Below, one piece after another: positions 8,767-17,393 of a DNA stretch of 29,472 bases (position 1 is the stretch's first letter; each line of letters starts with the position of its first letter). Origin of the DNA: Rhodopirellula sp. (GTDB lineage: Bacteria > Planctomycetota > Planctomycetia > Pirellulales > Pirellulaceae); assembly GCA_003513555.1 (NCBI GenBank), contig DOPG01000006.1, positions 1 to 29,472 of the forward strand. Direction: 5' to 3'. Both the position numbers and the translations under genes were made by a program. A model generated the notes under the pieces. The model saw nothing but the letters and a program-made list of their open reading frames with translations. It was not told where the DNA came from and did no database searches.

Positions 8767-8785
8767 CGTGAAGGCCTCCTTCACG
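8767..8785. repeat. 8-bp hairpin in the divergent SGNH/PSD1 intergenic region
   Basis: CGTGAAGG (8767-8774) and CCTTCACG (8778-8785) form a perfect 8-bp inverted repeat with a 3-base spacer, in the 282-base region between the divergent starts at 8604 and 8887. It could be an operator or an RNA hairpin; no T-tract follows on either side. Confidence 0.5.
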
Positions 8786-8886
8786 TGCCCAGCAGGCGAT
8801 AGAATAGAGAATCTGCGCCGCAACGTATTTGCCCACTAGCATGTCCCACTCGAGCCCCACCTCTCTTCGAAATCGGAAAACCTCCG

Positions 8887-11800
8887 ATGCCAGCCACTCG
8901 CTTAACAAGAAAATCAAATTCACCCGCCCGAGCTTTCGCATGGGCATTTTTTGTCTTTGTGCCACAGGTCTTCTGCATCGGCATTGTACATGGTGGTGAT
9001 ACGTCGGATGATTTCTTCGAGTCCCGGGTCAGGCCAGTCTTGATCGAATATTGTCAAAACTGCCATGGCAGCAAGAAACAATCAGGTGGCCTGCGTCTGG
9101 ATCATCGCGACGCATTGCTACTTGGTGGGGACACCGGCCCAGCGGCGATACCGGGCAACCCCAGAGACAGCCTACTTGTTAAGGCAGTCCGACATATAGG
9201 CAATTACGAAATGCCGCCCAAGAAGAAGTTGCCTACATCTGCGATCCGTGATCTTGAACATTGGATAAAGCTGGGCGTACCGTGGCCTTTGACACCTGCC
9301 CTACCCCGCAACGCGAACCACGGAACTGCAGGGAAGCACGCTAACAAGCACTGGGCTTTTCAACAGATTCAACAACCAGCGGTGCCTGAAATTGCGATGC
9401 CCGAAATGGCAGCATCCGAAACAATCAAACATGACGCATCCAACATCCATAACCAAGCGGCGCCAACGGTCGTCACACCCGTGGATGCATTTGTACAACG
9501 AAAACTCTCCGAACATGGACTGAACTTTTCTCCACCTGCTGACCGCCGATCACTCATCCGCCGTGTCACTTACTCACTGACTGGCTTACCTCCCACGCAG
9601 GCTGAAGTCAGCACGTACCTTAACGATCGCGCTCCCAAAGCTTACGAGCGTTTAGTGGAAAGGCTTCTGAATTCTGTTCATTACGGTGAACACTGGGCTC
9701 GCCACTGGTTGGATGTAAGCCGATATTCGGATACCAAGGGCTACGTGTACGGAAGAGAAGAGCGATTCTGGCCACATGCTTGGGCTTACCGAGACTGGGT
9801 AGTCAACTCATTCAATGATGACCTGCCGTACAACAGATTCCTGTTATTACAACTTGCAGCTGATCAAGTCCAAGACCGTCGCTCCACTGATCTTGCAGCG
9901 ATGGGCTTCTTGACACTCGGGCGGCGTTTTCTGGGCGTCCGCCGCGAAATCATCGATGATCGCATCGATGTGGTATCACGAGGAATGATGGGCCTCACCG
10001 TCAGTTGCGCCCGGTGCCACGACCACAAGTTCGATCCGATCCCAGCTGCCGACTATTACTCACTTTACGGAGTTTTTGACAGCTGCATGGAAAAACTGGT
10101 CAGACTGGATGAGGATAGTCAACCAAACAAGATCAGCACGACACACAACAGTGTTGACGACAGCTTTGAAGTCGAGCTTAAAAAACGCCAGAAAAAATTA
10201 TCACAACGGATGGTGACCCGGAGGGCGGAAGCCAACTCACGCGTTCGACAGCGAGTTGGTGACTATCTTTTTGCACAGTCTGAACTCGACAAATACCCAG
10301 CCAACGGATTCGACCAGATTTTCGAATCGAGTGATTTGCTTCCTGCGGTAGTAAGACGCTGGTCAACCTACTTGCGCAAAGCCTCAACACAACAGAACAA
10401 GCTCTTTTTGCCCTGGCAACTCTATTCAAACCTACCAGAAGAAAACTTTATTCAGGAGTCCGCCAAGGTCACTCAACGGATCAAGTCACAGCAAGGGGAA
10501 GCATTAAACCCACACGTTGCCGAACTGTTTCAACTTCCACCAACATCACTTCGTGATGTCTGCAATCGATACGGCAACTTGTTCCGGCAAGTCGAACAGG
10601 AATGGCAAGATCAACTCAAGCAGGCACAGGCTGACGACCAAGAATCACCAACGGGACTTACCGATCCCCATGCAGAATCACTTCGGGCCTTTCTGTACGC
10701 CGGGCAATCTCCATGCCAGATGCCAGTCAGGTCCATCATCGATTGCGAAACTTTCTTTGACTCAGGTGCCTGCACTGAGCTTTGGAAACTGCAAGGCGAA
10801 GTTGACCGATGGATCATCCAGTCAAAAAACGAGCCGTTCGCGCTAATCTTGCAGGACATCTCGAACCCGAAACAACCAAGAATATTCAGACGAGGCGATC
10901 CGCTGAAAATGGGACGCGATGTCCCACGACAATTTCTTTCCGTCCTTGCTGGTCCACATCGCCAGCCTTTTCAACAGGGCAGCGGACGCCTTGAATTGGC
11001 AAACGCCATCATTGACCCGGCCAATCCGCTTACTGCCAGGGTCATAGTCAACCGAGTCTGGATGCATCATTTTGGAAAAGGCCTGGTATCGACGCCCAGC
11101 GATTTTGGAACTCGTGCCGCGCCACCCTCTCACCCTGACCTACTGGATTGGCTGGCAACCGACTTTGTAAACAACGGATGGAGGATTAAGTCGTTACATC
11201 GCCGAATCCTACTCTCCCAAGCGTACCGGCAATCTTCATTTGGGCCCAAGGAAACGAAGCAATGGCAACTTGCCCAACAAACAAATCCTGACAACAAACT
11301 GCTTTGGAAGTTCAATTCCCAGCGTTTGGAATTCGAAGAACTACGTGACTCCATTCTGCTGGCAACTGGACAACTCGACACATCAAGGGGAGGCAAATCA
11401 ACCCCACTCTTCAAGACTCCCTACCCTACAAGACGCACGTTATATGGCTTGGTAGATCGACAATATCTGCCCGGCACCCTGAGAATATTTGACTTTGCTA
11501 ATCCCGACCTACATGTGCCCAAACGCAGCGAGACCACCGTCCCGCAGCAAGCGTTGTTCTTCATGAACCATCCGTGGATCCTTCAACAAGCGCGAATGCT
11601 GGCTGCGAAAATTCAACAAACAGACAGTGATGTAATGATGGGCGATCGTCGGGTCATTAACAAGCTTTTTCAGGCAGTTCTGCAACGCGCCCCGACTGAA
11701 GCAGAGTACACCGACTCACTCAAGTTGCTCACGTCGGCGATGGAAACTAGTGAAACTGTAGCAAGACCAACCCAACAAAACTGGTCTTATGGTTACGGCA

Positions 11801-12360
11801 AGTTTGACGAAACAAACAACACTGTCAGCCAATTCACTCCCCTACCCCACTTCAGCGGAACTGCTTGGCAAGGTGGACCCAACTTCCCTGACGTGGCACT
11901 GGGCTGGGTACAGCTAACATCCACTGGTGGTCACCCTGGAAATGACCGCCAACACGCGGCGGTTCGACGTTGGACGGCAGACAGAGAAATGAGAATCCAA
12001 ATCCAAAGCAACCTCAAGCACGAACCTGAATTGGGAGACGGGATCCGCGCTTTTGTCGTCAGTTCCGACGGTCGACTCCACCACAGTGTCAACTTGCACC
12101 ACAGCACTCAACAGCTCGATGTAGAAACACTTGATGTCAAACGCGGAGATCACGTCGACTTCATTGTCGACATCGGAGGTGGGCTCAACAATGATCAATA
12201 CCTATGGACAACTGTGATTCAGGAAATTGACTCCGTAGAAAAGGAAACGACTTGGAATTCGGAACTGGACTTCCCCGCTCCGCTCATCGATGAGCTTGAT
12301 GGATGGGAACAATTGGCCCAAGTCCTACTCTGCTCCAATGAATTTTTATTCATCGACTAG
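8887..12360 (+). CDS. PSD1 protein with planctomycete cytochrome c domain, DUF1549 and DUF1553
   Basis: 1157-residue exported protein of the planctomycete PSD1 family. Signal peptide at about 14-36. The PSCyt1 haem domain follows with C56-Q-N-C-H60, SGGLRLD, GGDTGPAAIPGNP and YEMPPKKKLP, whose Met is a likely haem ligand. DUF1549 runs from about 198 to 410 (PVDAFVQRKL, RVTYSLTGLPPT, HWARHWLDVSRYSDTKGY, and a second CxxCH at 374-378). DUF1553 starts near 698 (GRLELANAIIDPANPLTARV, NRVWMHHFGKGLV, SDFGTR, SHPDLLDWLA). A beta-rich segment, about 960-1115, interrupts its C-terminal part before the closing WEQLAQVLLCSNEFLFID. The biochemical role is not established; the family is tied to DUF1501 partners and often to sulfatase and sugar-degradation genes, as here. 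DUF1501 follows on the same strand. Confidence 0.92.
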   Translation: MPATRLTRKSNSPARAFAWAFFVFVPQVFCIGIVHGGDTSDDFFESRVRPVLIEYCQNCHGSKKQSGGLRLDHRDALLLGGDTGPAAIPGNPRDSLLVKAVRHIGNYEMPPKKKLPTSAIRDLEHWIKLGVPWPLTPALPRNANHGTAGKHANKHWAFQQIQQPAVPEIAMPEMAASETIKHDASNIHNQAAPTVVTPVDAFVQRKLSEHGLNFSPPADRRSLIRRVTYSLTGLPPTQAEVSTYLNDRAPKAYERLVERLLNSVHYGEHWARHWLDVSRYSDTKGYVYGREERFWPHAWAYRDWVVNSFNDDLPYNRFLLLQLAADQVQDRRSTDLAAMGFLTLGRRFLGVRREIIDDRIDVVSRGMMGLTVSCARCHDHKFDPIPAADYYSLYGVFDSCMEKLVRLDEDSQPNKISTTHNSVDDSFEVELKKRQKKLSQRMVTRRAEANSRVRQRVGDYLFAQSELDKYPANGFDQIFESSDLLPAVVRRWSTYLRKASTQQNKLFLPWQLYSNLPEENFIQESAKVTQRIKSQQGEALNPHVAELFQLPPTSLRDVCNRYGNLFRQVEQEWQDQLKQAQADDQESPTGLTDPHAESLRAFLYAGQSPCQMPVRSIIDCETFFDSGACTELWKLQGEVDRWIIQSKNEPFALILQDISNPKQPRIFRRGDPLKMGRDVPRQFLSVLAGPHRQPFQQGSGRLELANAIIDPANPLTARVIVNRVWMHHFGKGLVSTPSDFGTRAAPPSHPDLLDWLATDFVNNGWRIKSLHRRILLSQAYRQSSFGPKETKQWQLAQQTNPDNKLLWKFNSQRLEFEELRDSILLATGQLDTSRGGKSTPLFKTPYPTRRTLYGLVDRQYLPGTLRIFDFANPDLHVPKRSETTVPQQALFFMNHPWILQQARMLAAKIQQTDSDVMMGDRRVINKLFQAVLQRAPTEAEYTDSLKLLTSAMETSETVARPTQQNWSYGYGKFDETNNTVSQFTPLPHFSGTAWQGGPNFPDVALGWVQLTSTGGHPGNDRQHAAVRRWTADREMRIQIQSNLKHEPELGDGIRAFVVSSDGRLHHSVNLHHSTQQLDVETLDVKRGDHVDFIVDIGGGLNNDQYLWTTVIQEIDSVEKETTWNSELDFPAPLIDELDGWEQLAQVLLCSNEFLFID

Positions 12361-12365
12361 GAGGT
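12358..12365 (+). promoter_or_regulatory. Perfect Shine-Dalgarno at the PSD1 stop codon
   Basis: TAGGAGGT overlaps the PSD1 TAG stop. It lies more than 70 bases from the DUF1501 ATG, too far to serve it directly, but GGAGG ends five bases before a TTG at 12370 that opens a 25-codon ORF. Confidence 0.55.
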
Positions 12366-12369
12366 CACT

Positions 12370-12447
12370 TTGAACGGGAACCTGACCAACATCGCGATGA
12401 GGCGGAACAACGATATATCGCCCACGGAATGCAATCATGTCATTTGA
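12370..12447 (+). CDS. Possible 25-codon leader ORF overlapping the DUF1501 start
   Basis: A TTG-initiated ORF (MNGNLTNIAMRRNNDISPTE, ending CNHVI) preceded at ideal spacing by TAGGAGGT. Its TGA (12445-12447) falls just inside the DUF1501 gene, whose ATG at 12437 has only a weak GGA upstream. The arrangement suits translational coupling. The peptide has no recognisable features, so any function would lie in the act of translation. The DUF1501 frame has a stop at 12398, so this is not an N-terminal extension. Confidence 0.3.
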   Translation: MNGNLTNIAMRRNNDISPTECNHVI

Positions 12448-13867
12448 TAAATACAAACATACCCCGACACGACGTGATCTCCTGAAACGATCAGCCCTAG
12501 GGCTAGGATCGCTGGGTTTGATGGGTCTGCTACAGGATGACCAACAACTCAATGGAGCTGAATCCGGATTGGGTTCCCCAACCTCACTTAAAGTAAAGTC
12601 GCCACACTTCCCTGGCCGCGCGAAACGGGTGATTCATTTTTTCCTCAACGGTGGACCATCCCATGTGGATACGTTTGACCCCAAGCCGGCGTTATTGAAG
12701 CACGCTGGTAAGCCACTGCCCCAAACCCTGAGAACTGAACGCAAGACCGGTGCTGCCTTTCCTTCTCCGTTTGAATTCAAACGCTATGGGGAGTCTGGCA
12801 TTGAAGTGAGTGAATTATTCTCGCGAACCGCTGCGCACATCGATGACATTGCAGTGATTCGGTCCATGCATGCTCAAGTCCCCAATCATGAACCATCCTT
12901 GATGCTGATGAACTGCGGCGACTCGGTACAGTCTCGCCCAAGCCTTGGCTCATGGTTGATGTATGGCCTTGGAACTGAAAACCAGAATTTGCCAGGTTTC
13001 GTAGCAATGTGCCCAGGTGGCTTGCCAATCAAGGATAACGAAAACTGGCAATCAGCTTTTCTGCCAGGCACATTTCAAGGCACCTATATCGACTCCAAGC
13101 ACACTGAATTCAAACATCTGATCGAAAACATAGAACACCCGCAAATCAAAACAGAACATCAAAGAAACCAACTTGATCTGTTGGAAAAATGGAACAAGCA
13201 ACACCAACAGACGCGATTGGATGAACGTCTCAACTCCCGCATCGCATCTTACGAACTCGCTTTCCGAATGCAACGTGATGCCAAGGACGCGTTTGATACT
13301 TCAGATGAACCGGAATACATACAGAGAATGTATGGAAGTGGTGTTCACGGTCGCCAAACCCTCATCGCACGGCGACTTGTGGAGCGTGGCGTCCGTTATG
13401 TTCAGTTGTGGCACGGAGCGGGGCAACCGTGGGACAACCATGACAAAATCGAAGATAATCATCGAAGACTTGCAATGGAAATTGATCAGCCGATCGCTGC
13501 CCTGCTAACAGACTTGAAACAGCGGGGAATGCTTGATGAAACCCTAATTCTATGGGGTGGCGAATTTGGCCGCACTCCGAGTGTTGAATTAGAGGGGGGT
13601 GGAAAATCAAAACTGGGGCGTGACCACAATCACTATGGCTTCACTGTCTGGATGGCTGGCGGTGGCATCAAGGGCGGGACTGTGCACGGTGCAACAGATG
13701 AACTTGGTTTTCGCGCAGTGGAAGATCGAACCAGCGTGCATGACCTCCATGCCACCATGCTACACACACTCGGGCTTGATCATGAAAAACTGACCTATCG
13801 ATACGGGGGACGCGACTTTCGGCTCACCGATGTTCATGGCCGGGTGCTGACCGAAATTCTCGCCTGA
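12437..13867 (+). CDS. DUF1501 family protein with Tat signal
   Basis: 476-residue protein of the DUF1501 family, which has an alkaline-phosphatase/sulfatase-like fold and no settled activity. A twin-arginine signal is clear (TRRDLLKRSALGLGSLGLMG, about 11-30), so it should be exported folded. Family blocks include HFFLNGGPSHVDTFDPKP, GESGIEVSELF, IAVIRSMHAQVPNHEPSLML, RGVRYVQLWHGAGQPWDNHD, ETLILWGGEFGRTPSVE and GRDHNHYGFTVWMAGGGIKGG near the C-terminus. It follows the PSD1 gene by 76 bases; that pairing is a standard planctomycete operon and supports joint function of a haem-containing and a phosphatase-like exported protein. Translation may be coupled to the small ORF at 12370. Confidence 0.93.
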   Translation: MSFDKYKHTPTRRDLLKRSALGLGSLGLMGLLQDDQQLNGAESGLGSPTSLKVKSPHFPGRAKRVIHFFLNGGPSHVDTFDPKPALLKHAGKPLPQTLRTERKTGAAFPSPFEFKRYGESGIEVSELFSRTAAHIDDIAVIRSMHAQVPNHEPSLMLMNCGDSVQSRPSLGSWLMYGLGTENQNLPGFVAMCPGGLPIKDNENWQSAFLPGTFQGTYIDSKHTEFKHLIENIEHPQIKTEHQRNQLDLLEKWNKQHQQTRLDERLNSRIASYELAFRMQRDAKDAFDTSDEPEYIQRMYGSGVHGRQTLIARRLVERGVRYVQLWHGAGQPWDNHDKIEDNHRRLAMEIDQPIAALLTDLKQRGMLDETLILWGGEFGRTPSVELEGGGKSKLGRDHNHYGFTVWMAGGGIKGGTVHGATDELGFRAVEDRTSVHDLHATMLHTLGLDHEKLTYRYGGRDFRLTDVHGRVLTEILA

Positions 13868-14242
13868 ACAAGATTTGATGCATCCGGCAGAAGGCCTCGC
13901 AGCATGATCAGGATAGCACGACCGTGACATCTACCATTTTTGATATTTATCAGGGTTTAGCGTGCAGCGTACTGCCCGCCACTCGCACACCGCAGTGGCA
14001 TTTATTGCGATTCATCGGCGACTGAGCACCCGCGAGGCGCACTCCCCCCGTTACCGACACACAATCTGACGCCATTGCAGCGTCCGAATACGCCCTTGTT
14101 CTAGTGGGAAAATCCGTGGTTTCGGGCACGATTTTCTTTCACGCCTGCCGTTCAAGAATGTTGCTGCTATGATTAATCGCGCGTGCGTGCTAATCTCGGC
14201 AATTCTGATGCCCCTGCCCCGACCACGGAATCTATCTGAGTC
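13868..14242. other. Intergenic region upstream of the RND operon
   Basis: 375 bases between DUF1501 and the RND permease. It starts with a mixed stretch, contains an AT-rich patch (about 13934-13951) that could be part of a promoter, and ends with a 25-codon ORF at 14169. No clear intrinsic terminator, operator dyad or strong promoter was found. CTCGCAGCATGAT near 13897 recurs near 22686 (13 bases), which may be chance. Confidence 0.4.
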
Positions 14243-14246
14243 ATGA
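14169..14246 (+). CDS. Possible 25-codon leader peptide overlapping the RND start
   Basis: ATG-initiated ORF (MINRACVLISAILMPLPRPR, ending NLSES) whose TGA shares the ATGA overlap with the permease start at 14243. The middle is hydrophobic. There is no good ribosome site before it, and the permease has only a GAG upstream, so coupling is plausible but unproven. It could also be chance. Confidence 0.2.
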   Translation: MINRACVLISAILMPLPRPRNLSES

Positions 14247-17200
14247 ATTTCTTCATCGACCGACCCGTTTTCGCATCTGCGATCGCGTTGATCATGATCA
14301 TGGCGGGGGCGATCAGTATGATGGTCTTGCCAATCGCCCAGTTTCCGCCCTTGGTCCCACCACAGGTTCAGGTTTCAACCCAGTATTTGGGTGCCGGATC
14401 GGATGTGGTATCGAAAACGGTAACAACACCGCTTGAGGAGCAACTCAACGGTTCAGCTGGCATGATTTACATGTCATCCAATAGCACCAACAACGGTGAG
14501 TCGATCATCACGGTCACCTTTGACGTTGGGTTTGATCAGGACATCGGACAGATGGAGTTGCTGACGAGCAGTAACGAGGCTTTGTCGCAGTTGCCCTCAG
14601 AAGTTCAGCAGGTCGGACTGACCATCGAGAAACACTCAACCAATATGCTATTGGCCGTCAGCCTTTTGTCTCCTAACGGAACGCATGACGCGACGTTTTT
14701 GCAGAATTATGCCGACATTCATATCACTGATGCTTTATCACGCATCCCTGGGATCGCATCGGTGACCAACTTTGGTCTTAGCAAGTATGCGATGCGGATC
14801 TGGCTGGATCCAGCAAAACTAAACAACCTTGGCATGACCGCATTGGATGTGCAACAGGCAATCAAGGAGCAGAACCAGCAGGTAGCAGCAGGAAAGATTG
14901 GTCAGGCTCCTGCCCCCGAGGGACAGGCAATCGAATTCCAACTCAGCACTTTGGGCCGACTGGAGCAAGTGTCCCAATTTGAAAACATCATTGTCCGTGC
15001 AACGCCCGGCGGGTCCGTCGTCCGCATCAAGGACATTGCTCGCGTCGAACTGGGCAGTGAAGAGTACGACTGGGGAACCCAGTTGAATCGAAAACCGACG
15101 GCCACGATCATCGTATTCCAATTGGCAGATGCCAATGGCTTGCAGATCAAGAAAGAACTTGAAAAGACCATGGATGGCCTCGCGGATCATTTTCCAGAGG
15201 ACATGGAATGGGTCGTCAGATACGACACCACCGAATTCATTACCGATTCAGTGCATGAAGTGCTAGTCACTTTATTGCAAGCGATTGGGTTAGTGATTCT
15301 GGTCGTCTTCATCTTTCTACAGAATGTCCGCGCGACATTGATTCCGACAATCGCAGTCCCGGTAGCCTTGATTGGTACATTTGCCTTCATGTTGATTTTC
15401 GGTTTTTCCATCAACACATTGAGTCTGCTTGGCATGGTACTGGCGGTCGCATTGGTGGTCGATGATGCCATTGTGGTGGTTGAGAATGTGATGCGCCGCC
15501 TTGATGAAGGGGGCAAAGACATGCACCAGGTCACCAAGGAGGCACTGGCTGAAGTGCGTGGGCCGATCATTGCGACTACTTTGGTGCTGATGGCTGTCTT
15601 TGTACCGGTATCGTTCATCCCAGGCATGACTGGCCAACTGTACAACCAGTTTTCGCTGACCATCGCCATGGCTGTGGGACTTTCGGGCATCAATTCGCTA
15701 ACACTAAGTCCGGCTTTGTGTGCAGTGTTACTGAAACCGGGCAGTGGCAAAAAGAACTTCCTGTTCCGTGCTTTCAATGCTGGTTTCAATCGACTTTCCA
15801 CAGGCTATGCACAAGCAGTGCGATGGATGTCGAAACTTTGGTACCTGACCATGGCCGCGTTTGCCGGCTTATGTGCCCTGATGGTGTACCTGTTTGCCAT
15901 AACGCCAACGGGTTTCGTACCCGAAGAGGATCAGGGCTATGTGATGGCAATCGCCAACCTGCCCAACGGTGCAACGATCGCGAGAACTCGTGAAATCATG
16001 GACCAAGTCAGCAATGTGGCTTTGGCGACAGAAGGGGTGGCCGATGTGGTGGAAGTCTCAGGGTACAACATCATCGACTCAGTCAAACAACCCTACGCTG
16101 GATTCGCGTTCGTCGTATTAAAGCCATGGGGTGAACGCACAACACCTCAGACCCAGCTTAAAGCGATCATCAAATCGCTGAATGAAAAGATGGCAGCCAT
16201 TACTGGAGCGGAAGTAAAAATTGCCAACGCTCCAGCGATCCCCGGACTCGGATCGACCGGCGGTTTCACATTCGAAATCCAAGACCTGAACGATCGTGGT
16301 GTGACCGCACTCAGCGAAGCGAGCAATAGTTTCATCAAGGCTGCTCGTGAACGTCCAGAACTGGCGGGTGTCTACACCACCTTTGATGATGCCGTGCCGC
16401 AGCGATACCTTGATGTTGATCGCACGAAAGCAAAAATTCACAGTGTCTCAATATCTGAACTGTTCGCCACCCTGCAAATTAACCTCGGTTCACTCTACGT
16501 GAATGAGTTCAACAAGTACGGCAAAGTGTACCGGGTTTACCTTCAGGCAGAAGAAGATGCACGCTCCGACGTCGATGACATCGGGCGTCTGAAGGTGCGG
16601 AACAAGGAAGGAGACATGATCGACCTGAATGCTTTTATTAAGGTCGAGCCGCTGGTGGGTCCGTATAACATCCCGCATTACGATCAATACAAATCAGTCG
16701 CGGTGAATGGTGGCAACGCCCCGGGCTACAGTTCCGGTCAGGCAATCAAAGCCATGGAAGATTTGGCAAACAATGAATTGTCAGATGGGTTCGGCTTCCA
16801 GTGGACCGGCATCACTTATCAACAATTGAAAGCCGGCAATCTCGCTCCGATGATTTTCGCCCTGTCGCTGGTGTTCGTCTTCCTCGTTCTGGCCGCACAA
16901 TACGAGAGCTGGACGATGCCCATTATGGTGCTGATGGGTGTTCCGCTGGGATTACTGGGAGCAGCAGGCGCGTTGACTGTCCGAGGCCTTGATTTGGATG
17001 TCTACGGGCAAATTGGCTTGGTCATGCTGATTGGCTTGACCGCAAAGAACGGGATTTTGATTGTTGAATTTGCCGCCGAGCAACGACGCAATGGAGCAAC
17101 GATCCTCGAGGCCGCTATGGAAGCTTCCAGAGTGCGTTTACGTCCGATCCTGATGACCGCACTCGCATTCATTATCGGCTTGGTTCCACTAGTGATCGCG

Positions 17201-17383
17201 ACCGGCGCCGGAGCGAACTCACGCCGGTCGCTGGGAACAACCGTGGTTGGTGGGCTCGCCGTCGCGACCGTCCTGATCATCTTTGTGCCGATTTTTTACT
17301 ACACAATTCAGCACATGCGTGAATGGACGATGAAATCGCGAAAACCACTCAAAGCTGACCCCGAATCCGAAACCACTCCATGA
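14243..17383 (+). CDS. RND efflux permease, HAE1/AcrB type
   Basis: 1046-residue proton-driven inner-membrane pump of the hydrophobe/amphiphile efflux family. The start MNFFIDRPVFASAIAL is the classic N-terminus. The proton-relay pair D407-D408 lies in VALVVDDAIVVVENV, and K935 (GLTAKNGILIVEFA) matches the TM10 Lys of AcrB. Two large periplasmic loops (about 30-335 and 555-865) each precede a block of six helices. FIPGMTGQLYNQFSLTIAMA and LRPILMTALAFIIGLVPL are further family blocks. Length matches AcrB (1049). The gene for its adaptor begins 10 bases downstream, so the two are one operon; the permease-first order is the reverse of acrAB. No TolC-type gene is in the window. Likely substrates are hydrophobic toxic compounds, but specificity is not readable. 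Confidence 0.95.
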   Translation: MNFFIDRPVFASAIALIMIMAGAISMMVLPIAQFPPLVPPQVQVSTQYLGAGSDVVSKTVTTPLEEQLNGSAGMIYMSSNSTNNGESIITVTFDVGFDQDIGQMELLTSSNEALSQLPSEVQQVGLTIEKHSTNMLLAVSLLSPNGTHDATFLQNYADIHITDALSRIPGIASVTNFGLSKYAMRIWLDPAKLNNLGMTALDVQQAIKEQNQQVAAGKIGQAPAPEGQAIEFQLSTLGRLEQVSQFENIIVRATPGGSVVRIKDIARVELGSEEYDWGTQLNRKPTATIIVFQLADANGLQIKKELEKTMDGLADHFPEDMEWVVRYDTTEFITDSVHEVLVTLLQAIGLVILVVFIFLQNVRATLIPTIAVPVALIGTFAFMLIFGFSINTLSLLGMVLAVALVVDDAIVVVENVMRRLDEGGKDMHQVTKEALAEVRGPIIATTLVLMAVFVPVSFIPGMTGQLYNQFSLTIAMAVGLSGINSLTLSPALCAVLLKPGSGKKNFLFRAFNAGFNRLSTGYAQAVRWMSKLWYLTMAAFAGLCALMVYLFAITPTGFVPEEDQGYVMAIANLPNGATIARTREIMDQVSNVALATEGVADVVEVSGYNIIDSVKQPYAGFAFVVLKPWGERTTPQTQLKAIIKSLNEKMAAITGAEVKIANAPAIPGLGSTGGFTFEIQDLNDRGVTALSEASNSFIKAARERPELAGVYTTFDDAVPQRYLDVDRTKAKIHSVSISELFATLQINLGSLYVNEFNKYGKVYRVYLQAEEDARSDVDDIGRLKVRNKEGDMIDLNAFIKVEPLVGPYNIPHYDQYKSVAVNGGNAPGYSSGQAIKAMEDLANNELSDGFGFQWTGITYQQLKAGNLAPMIFALSLVFVFLVLAAQYESWTMPIMVLMGVPLGLLGAAGALTVRGLDLDVYGQIGLVMLIGLTAKNGILIVEFAAEQRRNGATILEAAMEASRVRLRPILMTALAFIIGLVPLVIATGAGANSRRSLGTTVVGGLAVATVLIIFVPIFYYTIQHMREWTMKSRKPLKADPESETTP

Positions 17384-17393
17384 TTGAGATTGG

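Noticed and set aside
15187..15801. 204-codon minus-strand open frame opposite the RND permease
   Set aside because: It lies wholly within the coding strand of a clear AcrB-type gene, has no domain signature, and its Ser/Thr/Met-rich composition is that of an antisense shadow.
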